A stretch of DNA of 64,000 bases from Trifolium pratense (GCF_020283565.1 NC_060064.1:15644337-15708336), one strand, 5' to 3'; positions 23,587-35,513 are shown, counted from the first letter of the stretch. The notes: a model not told the origin generated them from the letters alone. Numbers and translations: made by a program.

Positions 23587-23678
23587 TACTTAGAAATCAT
23601 ATCATATATACTAAAAAGATTTGATGAATGTACCAATACACCAAAAGTGAAGTAATTTCAATGCCCTAATAATAATAA
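23587..23678. repeat. Second copy of the F-box E upstream region, left part
   Basis: These 92 bp read the same as 21236-21327 base for base by eye. The copy stops where the 4.5-kb element begins and resumes after it at 28155-28245 with a few differences. The last 9 bp (TAATAATAA, 23670-23678) are the target-site duplication. Confidence 0.85.
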
Positions 23679-24053
23679 GGAAAATTCTATGGTACATTCC
23701 TTAGTTGGAATGTATCAAAACATTCCTAATCTGACCAATCAGAATACAGTGTTGACTAGCTTTGAATTATATGGTACAAACAACATATATGGTACTTACC
23801 ATGTATCCTTACATCTATTAATATTTCAACTAAGTCCCTAACATATTAAAAGTTACAAAATTATCCCAATATTTAATTCATTTTTAATTAAAACAAAATT
23901 ACAACTAGAATTAAATCAAAAAACAACAACTTCACAAAATCATGGTTATTTTCTTTTTTTTAAGCAAACATCGTGATTTTCAATTTCTGAACTTCTGTTC
24001 ATCATGTTCATCACCAACAAAAAAAGTTCAAATGGCTTCTTCCACTCATATTA

Positions 24054-24095
<42 letters not shown>

Positions 24096-24394
24096 TGTCT
24101 TCTACCATCATAATCATTGATATGGGTTTACAAATAAATCAAAAGAATATTTCTTCATCCTCATCCTAATTGATCGGATCTGATTTATTAAAGGAAAAGT
24201 TCATGGTGTAGATCTAATAATCCAACTGGTTGTAAAAAAAAACGTAAAAGAAAGTTACACAAAATAGATTTGAGTTTATTATGACATAACAGATATGGAT
24301 TTAAAGTTGCAAAATAAGAACGAACATATCACTGCATCAACAAATCAAATGCAACAACTTTGTTAATGTTTGGGTAACTTCTGAGTTGTTTTCA

Positions 24395-24640
24395 AGTTTT
24401 TGAAAAATATGATTTTAGGTTTTTTATTTTAGACCATTTGAATTAAAATTAAAATCATAAATATATTGTAAATGATTTTTGTGATGCTTATGGGTAATTA
24501 ATTGTTATTTTTGACGTTTAAATGAACATGAAATCGTCGGGTTAAATATTGGATTCGCGGGTCCGATACTGGGTCAGAGTGACCCGGCTGGAGGTTGAAG
24601 ATGATGATAAATATTTCTATCAATACTAGTTGTATATATA
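24395..24640 (+). repeat. Inner inverted-repeat arm, left
   Basis: It contains ATTAAAATCATAAATATAT, GACGTTTAAATGA, CGTCGGGTTA, ACCCGGCTG and AGGTTGAAGATGA. Each of these recurs in the same order on the opposite strand at 27370-27610. Confidence 0.8.
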
Positions 24641-26059
24641 ATACATATCGCAAATAATATCAATATATATCATGCACAACCTTGCCAATTGCACACCATG
24701 TGCAGCGTTCGAGTCCCTGTTGCAACATTTTTTGAATTAATTTTTTTTAACTAGCCTTCAAATTACAGAAAAAGAAAAAAATCGTAACAAGGGGTTTGAA
24801 CCCATGACCATTAGAAATTGGGCAAAGAACACAAACACTTAGCTATGATCACTTTTTTTTAATTTGGAACATATATATATCTCTTTATATGTGGTGTAAT
24901 TAACCGCTACGACCGATTAACGAAATGTAATTACTTGTGCGTTATAAAATGTTTATGCAATTTAATTATCCATCTACATCTAATATAATAAAATCAATTA
25001 CTACCAACTTTACTAATTTATTCTTAATAATTTTAACTACGTTTCAAGTTTTATATTGTAATTTTACTAAAAAAAAAATATATAAAGAATATAAGATCAA
25101 TACAACAAAAATGTGATATGCTTAAAAATAGGAATAAAACATATTATAAATGAGTCAGGATTCGTTGACATCAACTAATTTGACATCAAATGTTACGCAT
25201 CACAATAATGTTTTAACTGATATAAATTTTATAAAACTATTTAAAAAAAAATATAAGATAAATACAATAAAAAAAGATGACATGCTTAAAAATATGAATA
25301 AAACATAATGTTTGGTCTAGTGGTGAGGGTAGTATGTTATAAGTCCTAGGTTCGATCTTTAGTTCATTGTAAACCAAAAAAAATAAAACATATCATAGAT
25401 ATGAACAAAACAGAACAATCTACACGCATAAAATTTCTCTAAAGAATAAATCTATTACCAAATTTACTAATTTGTTCTTATCCATTTTAATAATATTACA
25501 AATTATGAATCATTCATTGTAATTTTACAAAAAAAAACAACCTACAACACAAATATAGAAAGAATAAAAAAAATACAACAAGAGGATTATATATTAATTT
25601 ACGCATAAAAATATGAACAAAACAAAAACAATAAAAAGATTATAGAAAGTTTAGTCAATAGAAAAAATTATAAAACGAATAAGATGAATACAACAAAAAT
25701 AATATATTCGTTAAAAAAAAAGTAGTATATATTTAGTCACAAAAAAAAAATGGTATATATGAATCTATGCATAAAAATAACACAATAATTTCACTTCTAT
25801 TTTAACAATATTATATAACAATTTTTTAAATATTTTATTCCAAATAAATTTATACCTTGTAACCAAAAAAAAAATTATACCTTAACATAATGACAAACTT
25901 AAATATCGAATAAAAGTCAATAGACCTGTGTGAATGCTTCGCACGAGTTTGTTAACTAGTTATAAATTAAATGTCAATATGAGATATATTTTTTTTTTTA
26001 TAAGCGCAACATGAGATATATAATTTTAATTGATTAGAGAGTAGCCGCAACATCTTTAA

Positions 26060-26960
26060 TTATGTAAAATTATTCCAAAGCACTATTGATTGTGATTTTC
26101 GACCGGTAGTTATAACCCGGTTGAAGTTAATTACTTAAAATTATTCAAATAAAATAAAATTTTAAAATAACTTACTATTTGACTATTAATCCTAATGTTT
26201 GATTGAAGATTATAATGCGGTTCAATTGAAGCACTATTAACCTTAGTCTTTGATTGCGTGTTTTACTCCGTGTGAAGCTAATACCATAAAAATTATAAAA
26301 ATAAATTAAAATTTAAAAATAAAGCATAATTTGACTGAAGATCGTACTTCTGTTCTACTGAAGCACTATTAACCTTAGTTTTTGACTAGAAGTAATACCT
26401 GGTTGAAGTTAATGACTTTAAATTTACATAAATAAAGTAAAATTTAAAAATAAAGTATAATTTGACTTAAGATTATACGTTGGTACATTTGAAGCACTAT
26501 TAATCCTAATGTTTGATCGAAGATTATATTGCGGTTCAATTGAAGCACTATTAACCCTAGTCTTTGATTGCGTGTTTTACTCCGTGTGAAGCTAATAACA
26601 TAAAAATTATAAAAATAAGTTAAAATTTAAAAATAAAGCATAATTTGACTTAAGATTATACTCTGTTTCAACTGAAACACTATTAACCTTATTATTTGAC
26701 TGAAGATTGTACTCCGGTTCAACTAAAGCACTATTAACCCCAGTCTTTAATTAAGTGTTTTACTCCGGTGGAAGTTAATGACTTAAAAATTATAAAAATA
26801 ACTGAAAATTTTAAAATAAAGTATAATTTTTTTGAAAACTAAAAATAAAGTATAATTAGGGTTAAGATTATACTCCAATTCAAATGAAGCACCGTTAACT
26901 ATAGTATTTATCTGAAAGATTATACTCAAGTTCAAATGAAGTACTATTAACCCTAACGGG
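26060..26960. repeat. Irregular tandem repeats inside the MULE
   Basis: The unit core GAAGCACTATTAACC, then (T)TTGATTG..GTTTTACTCCG, then GAAG.TAATGACTTAAAAAT, then AAAATTTAAAAATAAAG, occurs at least six times. Two units near 26221 and 26535 match closely over about 100 bp (offset 314); others lie 136-183 bp apart. No coding frame. Confidence 0.75.
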
Positions 26961-27114
26961 TTATACTCTAGTTAAAGGTAATGACTTAAAAATTATAAAA
27001 ACTAATCAAATAATTTTAATTCATATAATACAAATTATTACATCAACCAAAAAAAAAAAATTACAGCATGATAAACCGAAATATATAATTAGGGAGTGCA
27101 ATAAATAACATGAA

Positions 27115-27325
27115 AGTATCATAGCTCAGCGGTTAAATGTTTATTTATGGCTCGTTGGTAGTGTGTTCGAATCCTGTGTATGTGGCTTTTATTTTTTTTA
27201 GTTTTTCTGTATTTTCAAGGCTGTTTATATGAAATTCAGTATTTTTCACAAAAAGTAGGAGAAAATGGGATTCGAACCCACGACGTGATAACAATAGACT
27301 AAAGTCTCAACCACTACGACACATT
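27115..27325. repeat. Two tRNA-like sequences in opposite orientation
   Basis: The plus strand 27118-27185 reads ATAGCTCAGCGGTTAAA and later GTTCGAATCC. The minus strand of 27262-27315 reads GTCGTAGTGGTTGAGAC and GGGTTCGAATCCC. Both have RNA polymerase III A- and B-box-like motifs but no full cloverleaf. A related degenerate pair is at about 24690-24860, so each arm of the MULE carries such pieces. Confidence 0.5.
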
Positions 27326-27369
27326 AGCAAGTTGTGATTATTTGTGCGTTATATGATATTTATAAAACA

Positions 27370-27610
27370 AGTGTTGATAAAAATATATTAAACCGACCTT
27401 CATCTTCAACCTTCAGCCGGGTAGATGCGACCCGGTTTCATACCCGCGATTTTTATTATAAAACCCGACGGTTTCTGGTCATTTAAACGTCGATAATAAC
27501 GATTACTTACCCAGAAACATCACAAAAACGATTTGGAATATATTTATGATTTTAATTTTGATTTAAATGATCTAAAACAAAATACCTAAACTTAAAATTT
27601 TTAGAAACTT
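27370..27610 (-). repeat. Inner inverted-repeat arm, right
   Basis: Inverted partner of 24395-24640, with matching blocks in reverse order including CCGGGTCGC against CTGGGTCAG and CATTTAAACGTCG. Confidence 0.8.
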
Positions 27611-28163
27611 CAAAACGAGATCTTGCTACCGCCGCATATTCCACCAATAATACTACTCGATTTAGATGAATCAGATCCATTAATACTACTCGATTTTATT
27701 ACTCTGTTTCAAAATCTTATGAGTTTGATAAAATTTTCTGGAAACAATGAATTCTGAGATTGAAATTTTGAGTTTGAAATCTTATGGGTTTAAGATTTTC
27801 TGGTATTATACAGCAAAATTAAATAGAAATAAATGATATATAGCAAAGTTGGGTGTTGAGGTTTGATTTATTTAAGATTTTGCTTGGTGTTAAGGTGCTA
27901 GTTTATGTAATTGTCTTAGATTTTTTGTTACCTGCTTGTGTTTCGCCTGTGTATAATGTATCGCTGCTTCTAAAAGAAAACAATTACAATATATACTTAA
28001 TATTAACTTAATGAAGGACTGATGTGCAATAAATTAAAGTTTCATAGGGTTCACCATAGACTTGCGCTGATGTGGTATAAGTTGATATTCTATTGGTCAA
28101 TTAAATGGACTGCACCAAAACATTCCAAAACAGGAATGCACCATAGAAGCTCCCTAATAATAA

Positions 28164-28647
28164 ATCATACTACAAAAACTAAGAAATGGATGATGATTAT
28201 AATAAATAAATGAAATAGTAGGTATTTGTGATGAATGAAACCTTTCCTTTTAGTATATATAAATATATGATTTCATTTTAATGTTAAACCAAAAAAAGTC
28301 AACTTACTTTCCGACATAGTGATGATGATGTCCGGACGGTGGTCGCCGGAAAATATGGGCGTTCTAAGAAGAGATGAAATTCTTCACGAAAATTACAACT
28401 TTTAACAAACTAAGCAAATTTAAATTACATCTGGACAAAGATGAGGGGAAAAAACACTGGCTTCTTAAGAAAATTACACCGGCTTTCTTACTTTAGCTCT
28501 GCTGCATGCTTGAATAAAACAATGGATGAAGAAAGAAGGAAAAAATTGGGAAAGAATGTGATGCAACTGGAAACTAGAATACAAATGATTTTGCGACCGG
28601 AAAAAGTGGCCGGCGGTTTGGGAAATGGATGATGATTATTATTTTGC
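28164..28647. other. Remaining F-box-type upstream DNA and intergenic
   Basis: 28164-28245 continues the duplicated upstream region interrupted by the MULE. The following 400 bp contain only short unrecognised frames (28441-28632 could encode 63 residues, Lys/Arg-rich) with no domain. Confidence 0.35.
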
Positions 28648-29200
28648 AACTAAAGTCGATGAAGGCAACAACTACTATAGTCCATCTCCTCCAAACGGTG
28701 AGGCGCTTCTGTAATATCTACATGGCTGTAGTAACTGAATCATAAAAACAATATATAGTCAATTCCTTACAAGAGAAGACAAAATATGGCATTTGATTCG
28801 AAGCTCTTATGGAGTTCACAAGCTCGAGATATTTAACGCCCCTCATTACCAAAAGAGGAACCCACATATCAAGGTTTTCCAATGTCATCTTGAAATTGAA
28901 GTACATAGATATGAAAAGAGAAAACTTATATATCGGCCCGTTGTGGAGCAAAAGAATTTTTGATATAATTTTAGCAACTAAACGGCCAGGGTAATCGAGA
29001 TACTCGTACCTATCAAAAAACTTAGATTCAAACTCAAGTCGTGGGACAGAAGCCCACAGATACCTCCACTTTGTTGACAAAACACTACTCCTAACCCGGT
29101 CTCGGATGTCCAAGTGTTCTAGGATGCCATCAATAACATTAATCGGTAAGTTACTGATTCGATCGATGTGATCATCTTGCTTGGCCTTCTTGTTGAGCAT
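28648..29200 (-). pseudogene. F-box gene copy F, truncated
   Basis: It starts at 29200 (MLNKKAKQDDHIDRISNL) and keeps the F-box and about 150 residues to FSCKEL. It then reads straight into intron sequence and a scrap of the FBD exon (28650-28735, HVDITEAP..SSCCL). The LRR region, exon 2 and most of exon 3 are deleted. The surviving frame could yield a 160-residue F-box-only protein, but I treat it as a remnant. Confidence 0.75.
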
Positions 29201-30471
29201 AGAGATACATAAAGGACCTAAAAATTCAAGCAGAACAGTAAATATTCCGAACTGATTTCAGAATACTTAGAATCATACATACATACTACAAATATTGGAT
29301 GAATCAACACACAACTGAGTTGATCATACTAATTTAAAAGCCTCTAACCACCACCAGAAATGAAGTAATTTTAGTGACCCTAATAATAATAATAATAAAA
29401 TAAGTTTTTTTTGTTTTAATTACTAAATTTCATATTTAGTCCTATAAAAGAGTGACATGTTTTTATCCTAAGAAATTTATATGCATGCATATTTATGCAC
29501 ACAGTTTTAGTTTATTGTTAAGTTAATGTGTATTTTTTTAATAAGTGTTTCGTCCATAAAAAGTTATCAATTACTCCGTTTTACAAAAATTTTAGTCTCT
29601 ATAAAAAAGAGAGACATGTTTCCGTTCTACAAAACTTTTATGGAAGTTACTGATTCTTGTTTTTAATCCCTATAAAAAATGGTGAAATATTTTCGTCTTA
29701 CTAAATATTTATGCATGCAATATTGATTCCGTTAAGTCAACAGGTATTTTTCGATCATTATTTTGCAAATCGTTATAAAAAGTTCCTTAAAAAATGTTCA
29801 AAATTGGATTTCTAGGTTGAGATTTTCGCTACATTTAACATATATCTAAGGATTTAATTTAAATACATCGACGGTGTAAAATAATTTTACACCGTCAATC
29901 AATACCAATCATGTTTTTCGCCACATCACCTCACTTTCTTGATATGACATGGCAAAATGGTGGTTGTTTATTGGACGATCGTGTAAAACTATTTTACACC
30001 GTCGGTGCATATCAATTAAACTCTATATCTAATTCATAGAATTCTAAGCACGCCTAACAAAATTATTAAAAAATTGTAAGGACAACATGCTCGGGACGAA
30101 AAATGAAATTCTGTAGGAATGGATGATGATGATGATGATGAGTAAATGAAATGTAGCGATTTGTGAATAAAGCTTACAGCGACCGAGGGTTCAGTGACCG
30201 AGAGAGTGGGTAAGAAAATGGAATGGCTAGTTTTTATTCTGTTTTTTTTTTAGTACTAAAAATATATAAAGATAATAATCAATCGTTAGTTGATTCAATG
30301 ATGATTGACGCTGAATTTGATAGAGAATATCACGGTTCGATCTCCACAACTACGATCGGTAGGAGGCTGAAACCACTTAATGTCACAACTGACTCTCAAA
30401 CTAGATTAAACCAATGGTAAAAAAAAAACTTATATTTACCTTTAAAATATTTAGGTATTTACAAAGTTAGG
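29201..30471. other. Upstream DNA of copy F, a MITE, no gene
   Basis: 29201-29400 follows the F-box upstream pattern. 29855-30025 is a foldback MITE (GACGGTGTAAAATAATTTTA repeated inverted near 29990). 30105-30210 again resembles the F-box 5'UTR exon (GCTTACAG..CCGAG..GAGAGTG), so the spliced leader of copy F may have been displaced by insertions. Confidence 0.4.
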
Positions 30472-31522
30472 ATTAGGGTGTACATAGGTTGGACAAATCA
30501 GTTGATCCAACCAAATTCACCCAATCCAACCCAAAAACGTGGGTTGGTTCGAGTCATTGGATGAGTATGGATTTCAAAATGAAAAATCCATTAAAAAACG
30601 GGTTTCAACCAAAACTGGACACATACACAAAGAATCCACTGACTCAATGATATGGTATTACTGCTATGGTTTTTCTTTTATCAAAAAATAATATTTTTCA
30701 TATAAATACAAAAAAAAAATTCTTTGCTGTAATTTTTGAAACAAGTTGTATATTTTTTTTTTTACAAAAAAACAAGTTGTATATGTAAATGGTAAACACA
30801 TTACTTTTTCGTACTTCACAATTTCAACGCATTTTTTGTTCATCTTCTTCGAATCTTCTCTATTTGACTTCCTTTCATCATTTAAAACTAGTGATTCTAA
30901 AAATAGTTTATTTCTAAGACATGCCTATGTACAAGACATCATAAACTTCAAAAAGAAATACATTTTATATTCATCAAATAAACATATTTCATAAAATAAC
31001 ATAGACAAGAACATTTGACGCCTACCGTGGGGCTTGAACCCAAAACCATAAGTTGTTTTTTTGTTACAATGGAGTCAGAGAGAATCGAACCTAGGACCTC
31101 CTGCATACTACTCAAATCCCTCACCGCTAGACCAAACCTAGTGGCTTAAAATCATAAGGTTAATAAAACGTTGAAAATAGGTTATTTTTAAGAAAAAATA
31201 ATGATATTATCATTTTATGATGCCAAAAAATAGTGAAAATAGATTACACTATTTTTTAAGAAAATAAATAGGTTGAGTTATTATTATTTTTAAAAAAATA
31301 TAATGATTTATCATTTAGTCATTTAATATTACAAAAACAAAACAAAAAATGGATAAATTTCACTACACATCCAACTCAACCCAACCCGAAAATCAGTTGA
31401 TTTATCCAACTCGACCCAATGCTAAAATGAGTTGATATTTTGTTCAACCCAATTAGAAGTACCTTATATGATTCAGGTTTGATTTTGGTTAAATCCAACC
31501 CAATTCGACCCATATACACTCT
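30472..31522. mobile_element. Foldback element with GGGTGTACAT ends
   Basis: The left end reads GGGTGTACATAGGTTGGA; the right end inverted reads GAGTGTATATGGGTCGAA, and both continue into GGGTTGG-rich sequence. TTAG lies on both sides. Interior: AT-rich, a tRNA-like fragment at about 31062-31145 (minus, TTGGTCTAGCGGTGAGGG and TAGGTTCGATT) and no coding region. Confidence 0.5.
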
Positions 31523-31539
31523 TAGCTAGATCACTTTTC

Positions 31540-31710
31540 AGTATACTTACAATATATTACAAAGTTCTTCTCTTTCAAAATTTCACTTCATTCTTTTCTT
31601 TTCTTTTTTCAAACCCCGCTAAATCTAAGGAACAAAATAAGCTTATTAGCAACGTGGGGAAATTGATATCTACATACATACAAGATCTATGCAGACAACA
31701 AATCTATGAG
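31540..31710 (-). pseudogene. Relic F-box gene exon 2
   Basis: TTCTTCTCTTTCAAAATTTC, AGCAACGTGGG and ATTGATATCTACATAC match the relic at 17815-17929. This is the rightmost trace of the F-box cluster. Confidence 0.4.
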
Positions 31711-32368
31711 ATATATTTAAATTAAAAACCATAATTAAATAAGAATATCAAGAGCAGACTCAAATCTACACACTTTCTAAATAAAGATCAAACAATCAAT
31801 CTTTTAAAGTCACTTATAGGGAATAGCGTATTTGTGAGCTTGAATTTAATAAAATTGATTTTAGTTTTAGTCAAAAATAAAATAAAATTGATTTTAGTTA
31901 AAAATGAAATTAAAGTTCCTCAAAAAAAAAAAAAAAAAAGTAAAGGTCAAATAGCTTAAGTTTAAATACCCAATGATTTGAACTATGTTGGTTAAGCAAT
32001 GTTGAGTTTGATCTCCACTGAACACACTCTTGTAGAAGGACACATAAATTTAAACTTGTGGAGATTAGTCTCATCGTTTGTCCAAAGAATTTAAACTTGT
32101 GGAGAAACTCCATGGAATCACTCGGATTGTAACTTATAAAGGCTCTAATTACGATGGTTTATAAAAAATCATGAAGATCCAATATCCAAAAAATAATAAT
32201 TTTATTTTCAACCAAAATCAATTTTATAAAATCCATTATCATCATCCCAATTTCAAATTAGAACAATTCTACTTAAAAATGCTCAATGTGAAATCATTTT
32301 TATGTCTATAGTATCACCTTTGACTCTTCCAATTATAAATCTAAACATAATTGATGATTTTGTATTAA
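31711..32368. other. Intergenic, no gene
   Basis: AT-rich, with an 18-nt A-run near 31921 and repeated AAAATTGATTTTAGTT. Short frames here have no recognisable content. Confidence 0.35.
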
Positions 32369-32893
32369 GTGTCACTACGGACACCTCTATGATTAGGCGT
32401 GTCGCGGTGTCTGACACTCGTGTGACACTTATACGACACGTGTCGAATAGCTCATACCGGTGTCGGAAAAAACTCAATTTTTTCTTTACTTTGATACTCA
32501 TTTGATCGATGTCTGACACCTGTAAAACACTCATATGACACGTGTCGGACAAGTGTCCCAAAAAATTATTTTTTTTTTGCTTATACTCTCTTTAGGCACA
32601 TATCTACAAGGATTAAAGATGTGTCGAAACAACAATATTGATCAATGAGGGATTGAAAGACATTACATTTTGATTACAATATTTTTAGTTTTTTCTATAG
32701 TAGATAGATAAATAAAGGTAAAATATTATTTTAAAACTATTTTTAAGAAATAACTTGCTAAAATTAGATTTACATGTATATATTTTGATTCTCAATTTAT
32801 ATATTTTATAAATATGTAGCGGTGTCGGTGTCCTATATTTTTTAAATTAGCGGTGTCGCGATGTCCGTTTCGGAGTCTGCTTTATAGCACCAT
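32369..32893. mobile_element. GTGTCG-rich dispersed repeat
   Basis: The left part has GACACCTCTATGATTAGG and CGTGTCGCGGTGTCTGAC; the right part has CGGTGTCGGTGTCC and GGTGTCGCGATGTCCG. Related fragments (GTGTCGGTGTCGGACACCG) occur in F-box intron sequence at 1-20, 6085-6125 and 20110-20220. The similarity of the inverted ends suggests a TIR element, but boundaries are approximate. Confidence 0.45.
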
Positions 32894-33233
32894 ATACATA
32901 AAGGAGCAAAGATAATCAAGGAGACAAGAATGAAAAATTTAGCTTTATTTAATAATAATAATTTCATGTTTCAATAATACCAGTACTATAATGCACTGGA
33001 TTTTCTGTCACAACAAAACTATTTCTTAAACTACATATACCAATAGACCATAAATCCATGTGATGAATGTAACAAAATAGAAAAATACTAAAATCAATTA
33101 CTAGATAAAACTCTTATAAGGAAACATATATAATTACTAGATAAAACTTATATCCTCACCTACTCTCACAAAACTGACCCTTTAGCAACATCATAGTAGT
33201 CTTTGCTTGCAGTCCAAGGCATTTGATCTACTT

Positions 33234-35228
33234 TTACCATCGACCAGAAGGAGCTACCTTTTCCGCATAACCAAAATTGCCTCTCCTTCCTCCAACTCCA
33301 CCTCCACCTCTTCCTCCATTTCCTTTTCTTCCTCCATTCGTCTGATAATCATTAGCGCCATGATGATATCCAGTCTTCTTCGTCTGATAATCATTAGCGC
33401 CATGATGATATCCAGTCTTCTTCATCTGATAATCATTAACGCCGTGATGATATCCAGGCTTTTTAGACCATGACATGTTGTTTTCTTTCTTTCTGTTATA
33501 GCTATCCCATGTTCCGCGATTTCCACTCCCAGCATTTCTTCCTTGATACTTGTTACCCAAGCCACCACCATATTGCTCCCTCTGATTCCGTCCCTGATTC
33601 CATCCATTATAATCATTCTGGCCAGTTTGCCACCATCCTTGATACTGTTGGTTTGATTCCCATCCACGGGCAGCATAATATGGTTCGGAAGGCTTTGTTA
33701 CATCTTCGTCCCCCCATCCGGTAGATCCCCATCCTGGACCAGTAAAGGACCAATTCAAGAGGAAAGAACGAGTGAGAGTCACAGGCTCTTCAGTTTTTGT
33801 TACTTCTTTTTCTTCTTCATCCCCCCATCCGGTAGGTTCCGGCCATCCTGGACCAGAAAAGGGCTGATTCAAGAGCAGAGAACTGCCGAGAATCACAGGC
33901 TCCTCAGCTTCTTCTTCCATGATGCGGCGGGCCTCTTCAATATCGATATCCAGATAAAGTTTAGGATCAACAGGTGCATTCCAATCTACATCGTCGATGT
34001 AAATGTTAGGATCAGGCAACGGAATATCACAGGGTAAGCCCTCATTCTCAGCATAAAACCTGTTTTTTGCATTGTCGAATGCCTCTTTGACAGCAGTGTC
34101 GTCCCAGCTAACCACATTGGGATGCAGATACATAGACTTCTTGACATCAATTACCTTTCTCCATGGAACTGAGCCAACCGATTTACAAAACTCCTTTTCC
34201 CACAAAGGCACTGGTGAAAACCTTTCAACTGTGAACCAAAGGAATAAATAAAATCAATTGATAATTTAAAGGATAACCTATTGTCACACCGAGATAGTAT
34301 GACACTAAAATGTAATTCTAACATAATGTGGCAAAACATTGAAAAACATGCAAAAACTCGTGGTGATCTAAGTCTAACCAATAGATATATACTTGAACAT
34401 GGCAAAAATCAAGACATGCTAAGATCAAATATAAACAAAATCAGAACAATCCATGTACAAAAGATAGACTAATGAAAGGAAATTTAGCTGCATGTAAGCT
34501 TTACCGATTTAATGAGGTAGGATTTAGTTTACAATAGATATGATTTTTGATATTCAATTAGAATTAGTACAACCATAGCCAGCATGTATTCAAAACACAA
34601 CACAAACAGAAATTATTACAAAACATAATCTGCAAAAGATCGAATACAAACAGAAACTTAATTATCTATCACCATTGTCAATTTCAATAATTGAACGTCG
34701 TAGGGACTAGTGACCAACCAACCTGATGAACATACAAAACACCAAGAAATTACAACTTACCAACCAAACAAATGACAACATTTCATTCATATCCTTAGTG
34801 ACACTCCCTTCAATTATTGAACTTAAACCCTCCCTCATTATATTTTACAGCCCCACCTTGCCCTTATCAGGTGAGTCACATACACATACAAAATTATTCA
34901 CAATATCAAAAATTGTGATGCAAATCCATTTTAAAACCTTGATCATGAAGATATGTTTAACAATTCTACAACTGACCCAATTTTTGTAGCATGACTAAAA
35001 ACAAATTAAAAGAAAACATAAACCACATAGAACTTAATGAATAATCCATGCAAAAACTGAAAAATGAACAAAAGAAAGAAATGTAATAAAGAGAAAGATG
35101 AGTAGTAACTTACCCACAGGTGGTTTTGGCAAAGGTGGTTTTGGCAATGGTGGTTTTCTGTTAAAGGGTTGCCACTGACCCACCTGAGGATATTGATTGT
35201 TCCCTTTGTTTTTGGTCCAATTAGGCAT
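33234..35228 (-). CDS. Trp/Gly-rich GW-repeat protein, copy GW1 (unknown function)
   Basis: Two exons: 35228-35114 and 34228-33234. The donor GGTAAGT and acceptor TTCACAG are in phase 1, giving 369 residues. The start MPNWTKNKG is the first ATG of the leader frame in all three copies. Residues 1-38 form a Pro/Lys/Gln-rich head. About 45-135 is the best conserved part (GSVPWRKV, NAKNRFYAENEG, DPNIYIDDVDWNAPVDPKLY). Two degenerate repeats follow, each with LLNQ.F.GPGW..TGWGDE, then a Gly/Asn/Trp/Arg-rich disordered tail. The tail has three tandem GYHH.NDYQ units where GW2 and GW3 have one. There are no membrane segments or signal peptide. I do not recognise a named family. GW/WG pairs in an acidic disordered context resemble ARGONAUTE-binding hooks (inference). 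Confidence 0.75.
33337..33460 (-). repeat. 39-bp tandem repeat in GW1
   Basis: Three in-frame units of 39 bp (TCTGATAATCATTA, CCATGATGATATCC) encode the tripled GYHH.NDYQ tail motif. GW2 and GW3 carry a single unit. Confidence 0.9.
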
Positions 35229-35513
35229 TTCAAGAACCAAAACAGAATGACCCAGAAGAGAATAAACACAATTGAAGAAAAAAGTAACAAACTTTGGGAA
35301 AATGGACAATCAAAGACAGAGATTGTGTGTTGTGAAAGTAACACAAAAAGACAAAAAAACAAAAGTGGTTGTGGAAGAAGAAGGAGAAGATAATGGTGAT
35401 GATGACTGTGACAGTAACAAAGACAGAAGAGGAATAGTTACGAGGTTTGTTGTTTTTTGTTCTTGCTTTGCTTTCACAAGAGAAGATATGTTTTGGTTTT
35501 GTACTTGTCTCTG

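Larger units (their letters stand above)
23679..28154. mobile_element. Mutator-like non-autonomous element, 4476 bp
   Basis: The 9-bp duplication TAATAATAA lies at 23670-23678 and 28155-28163. Removing the element plus one copy recreates the paralogous sequence at 21313-21335 exactly. The ends begin GGAAAATTCTATGGTACATT and, inverted, GGGAGCTTCTATGGTGCATT, both followed by CC and then by TGGAATGT. A second, longer inverted pair lies inside (24395-24640 and 27370-27610). The interior has tRNA-like pieces, a 38-nt A-run, period-variable repeats and no transposase. Class rests on the 9-bp TSD and long TIRs. Confidence 0.8.

Noticed and set aside
26060..26960. A CRISPR-like array.
   Set aside because: The spacing is irregular, the repeats are long and degenerate, and the genome is eukaryotic. 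It is an internal repeat of a transposon.
27118..27185. A functional tRNA gene in the MULE interior.
   Set aside because: It has A- and B-box-like motifs but no acceptor stem or consistent cloverleaf that I can pair by eye.
35229..35309. An N-terminal extension of the GW proteins with a hydrophobic stretch (YSLLGHSVLVLE) that would look like a signal anchor.
   Set aside because: There is no ATG upstream of MPNWTK in any of the three copies; the frame would need a TTG start, which nuclear plant genes do not normally use. It is 5'UTR.
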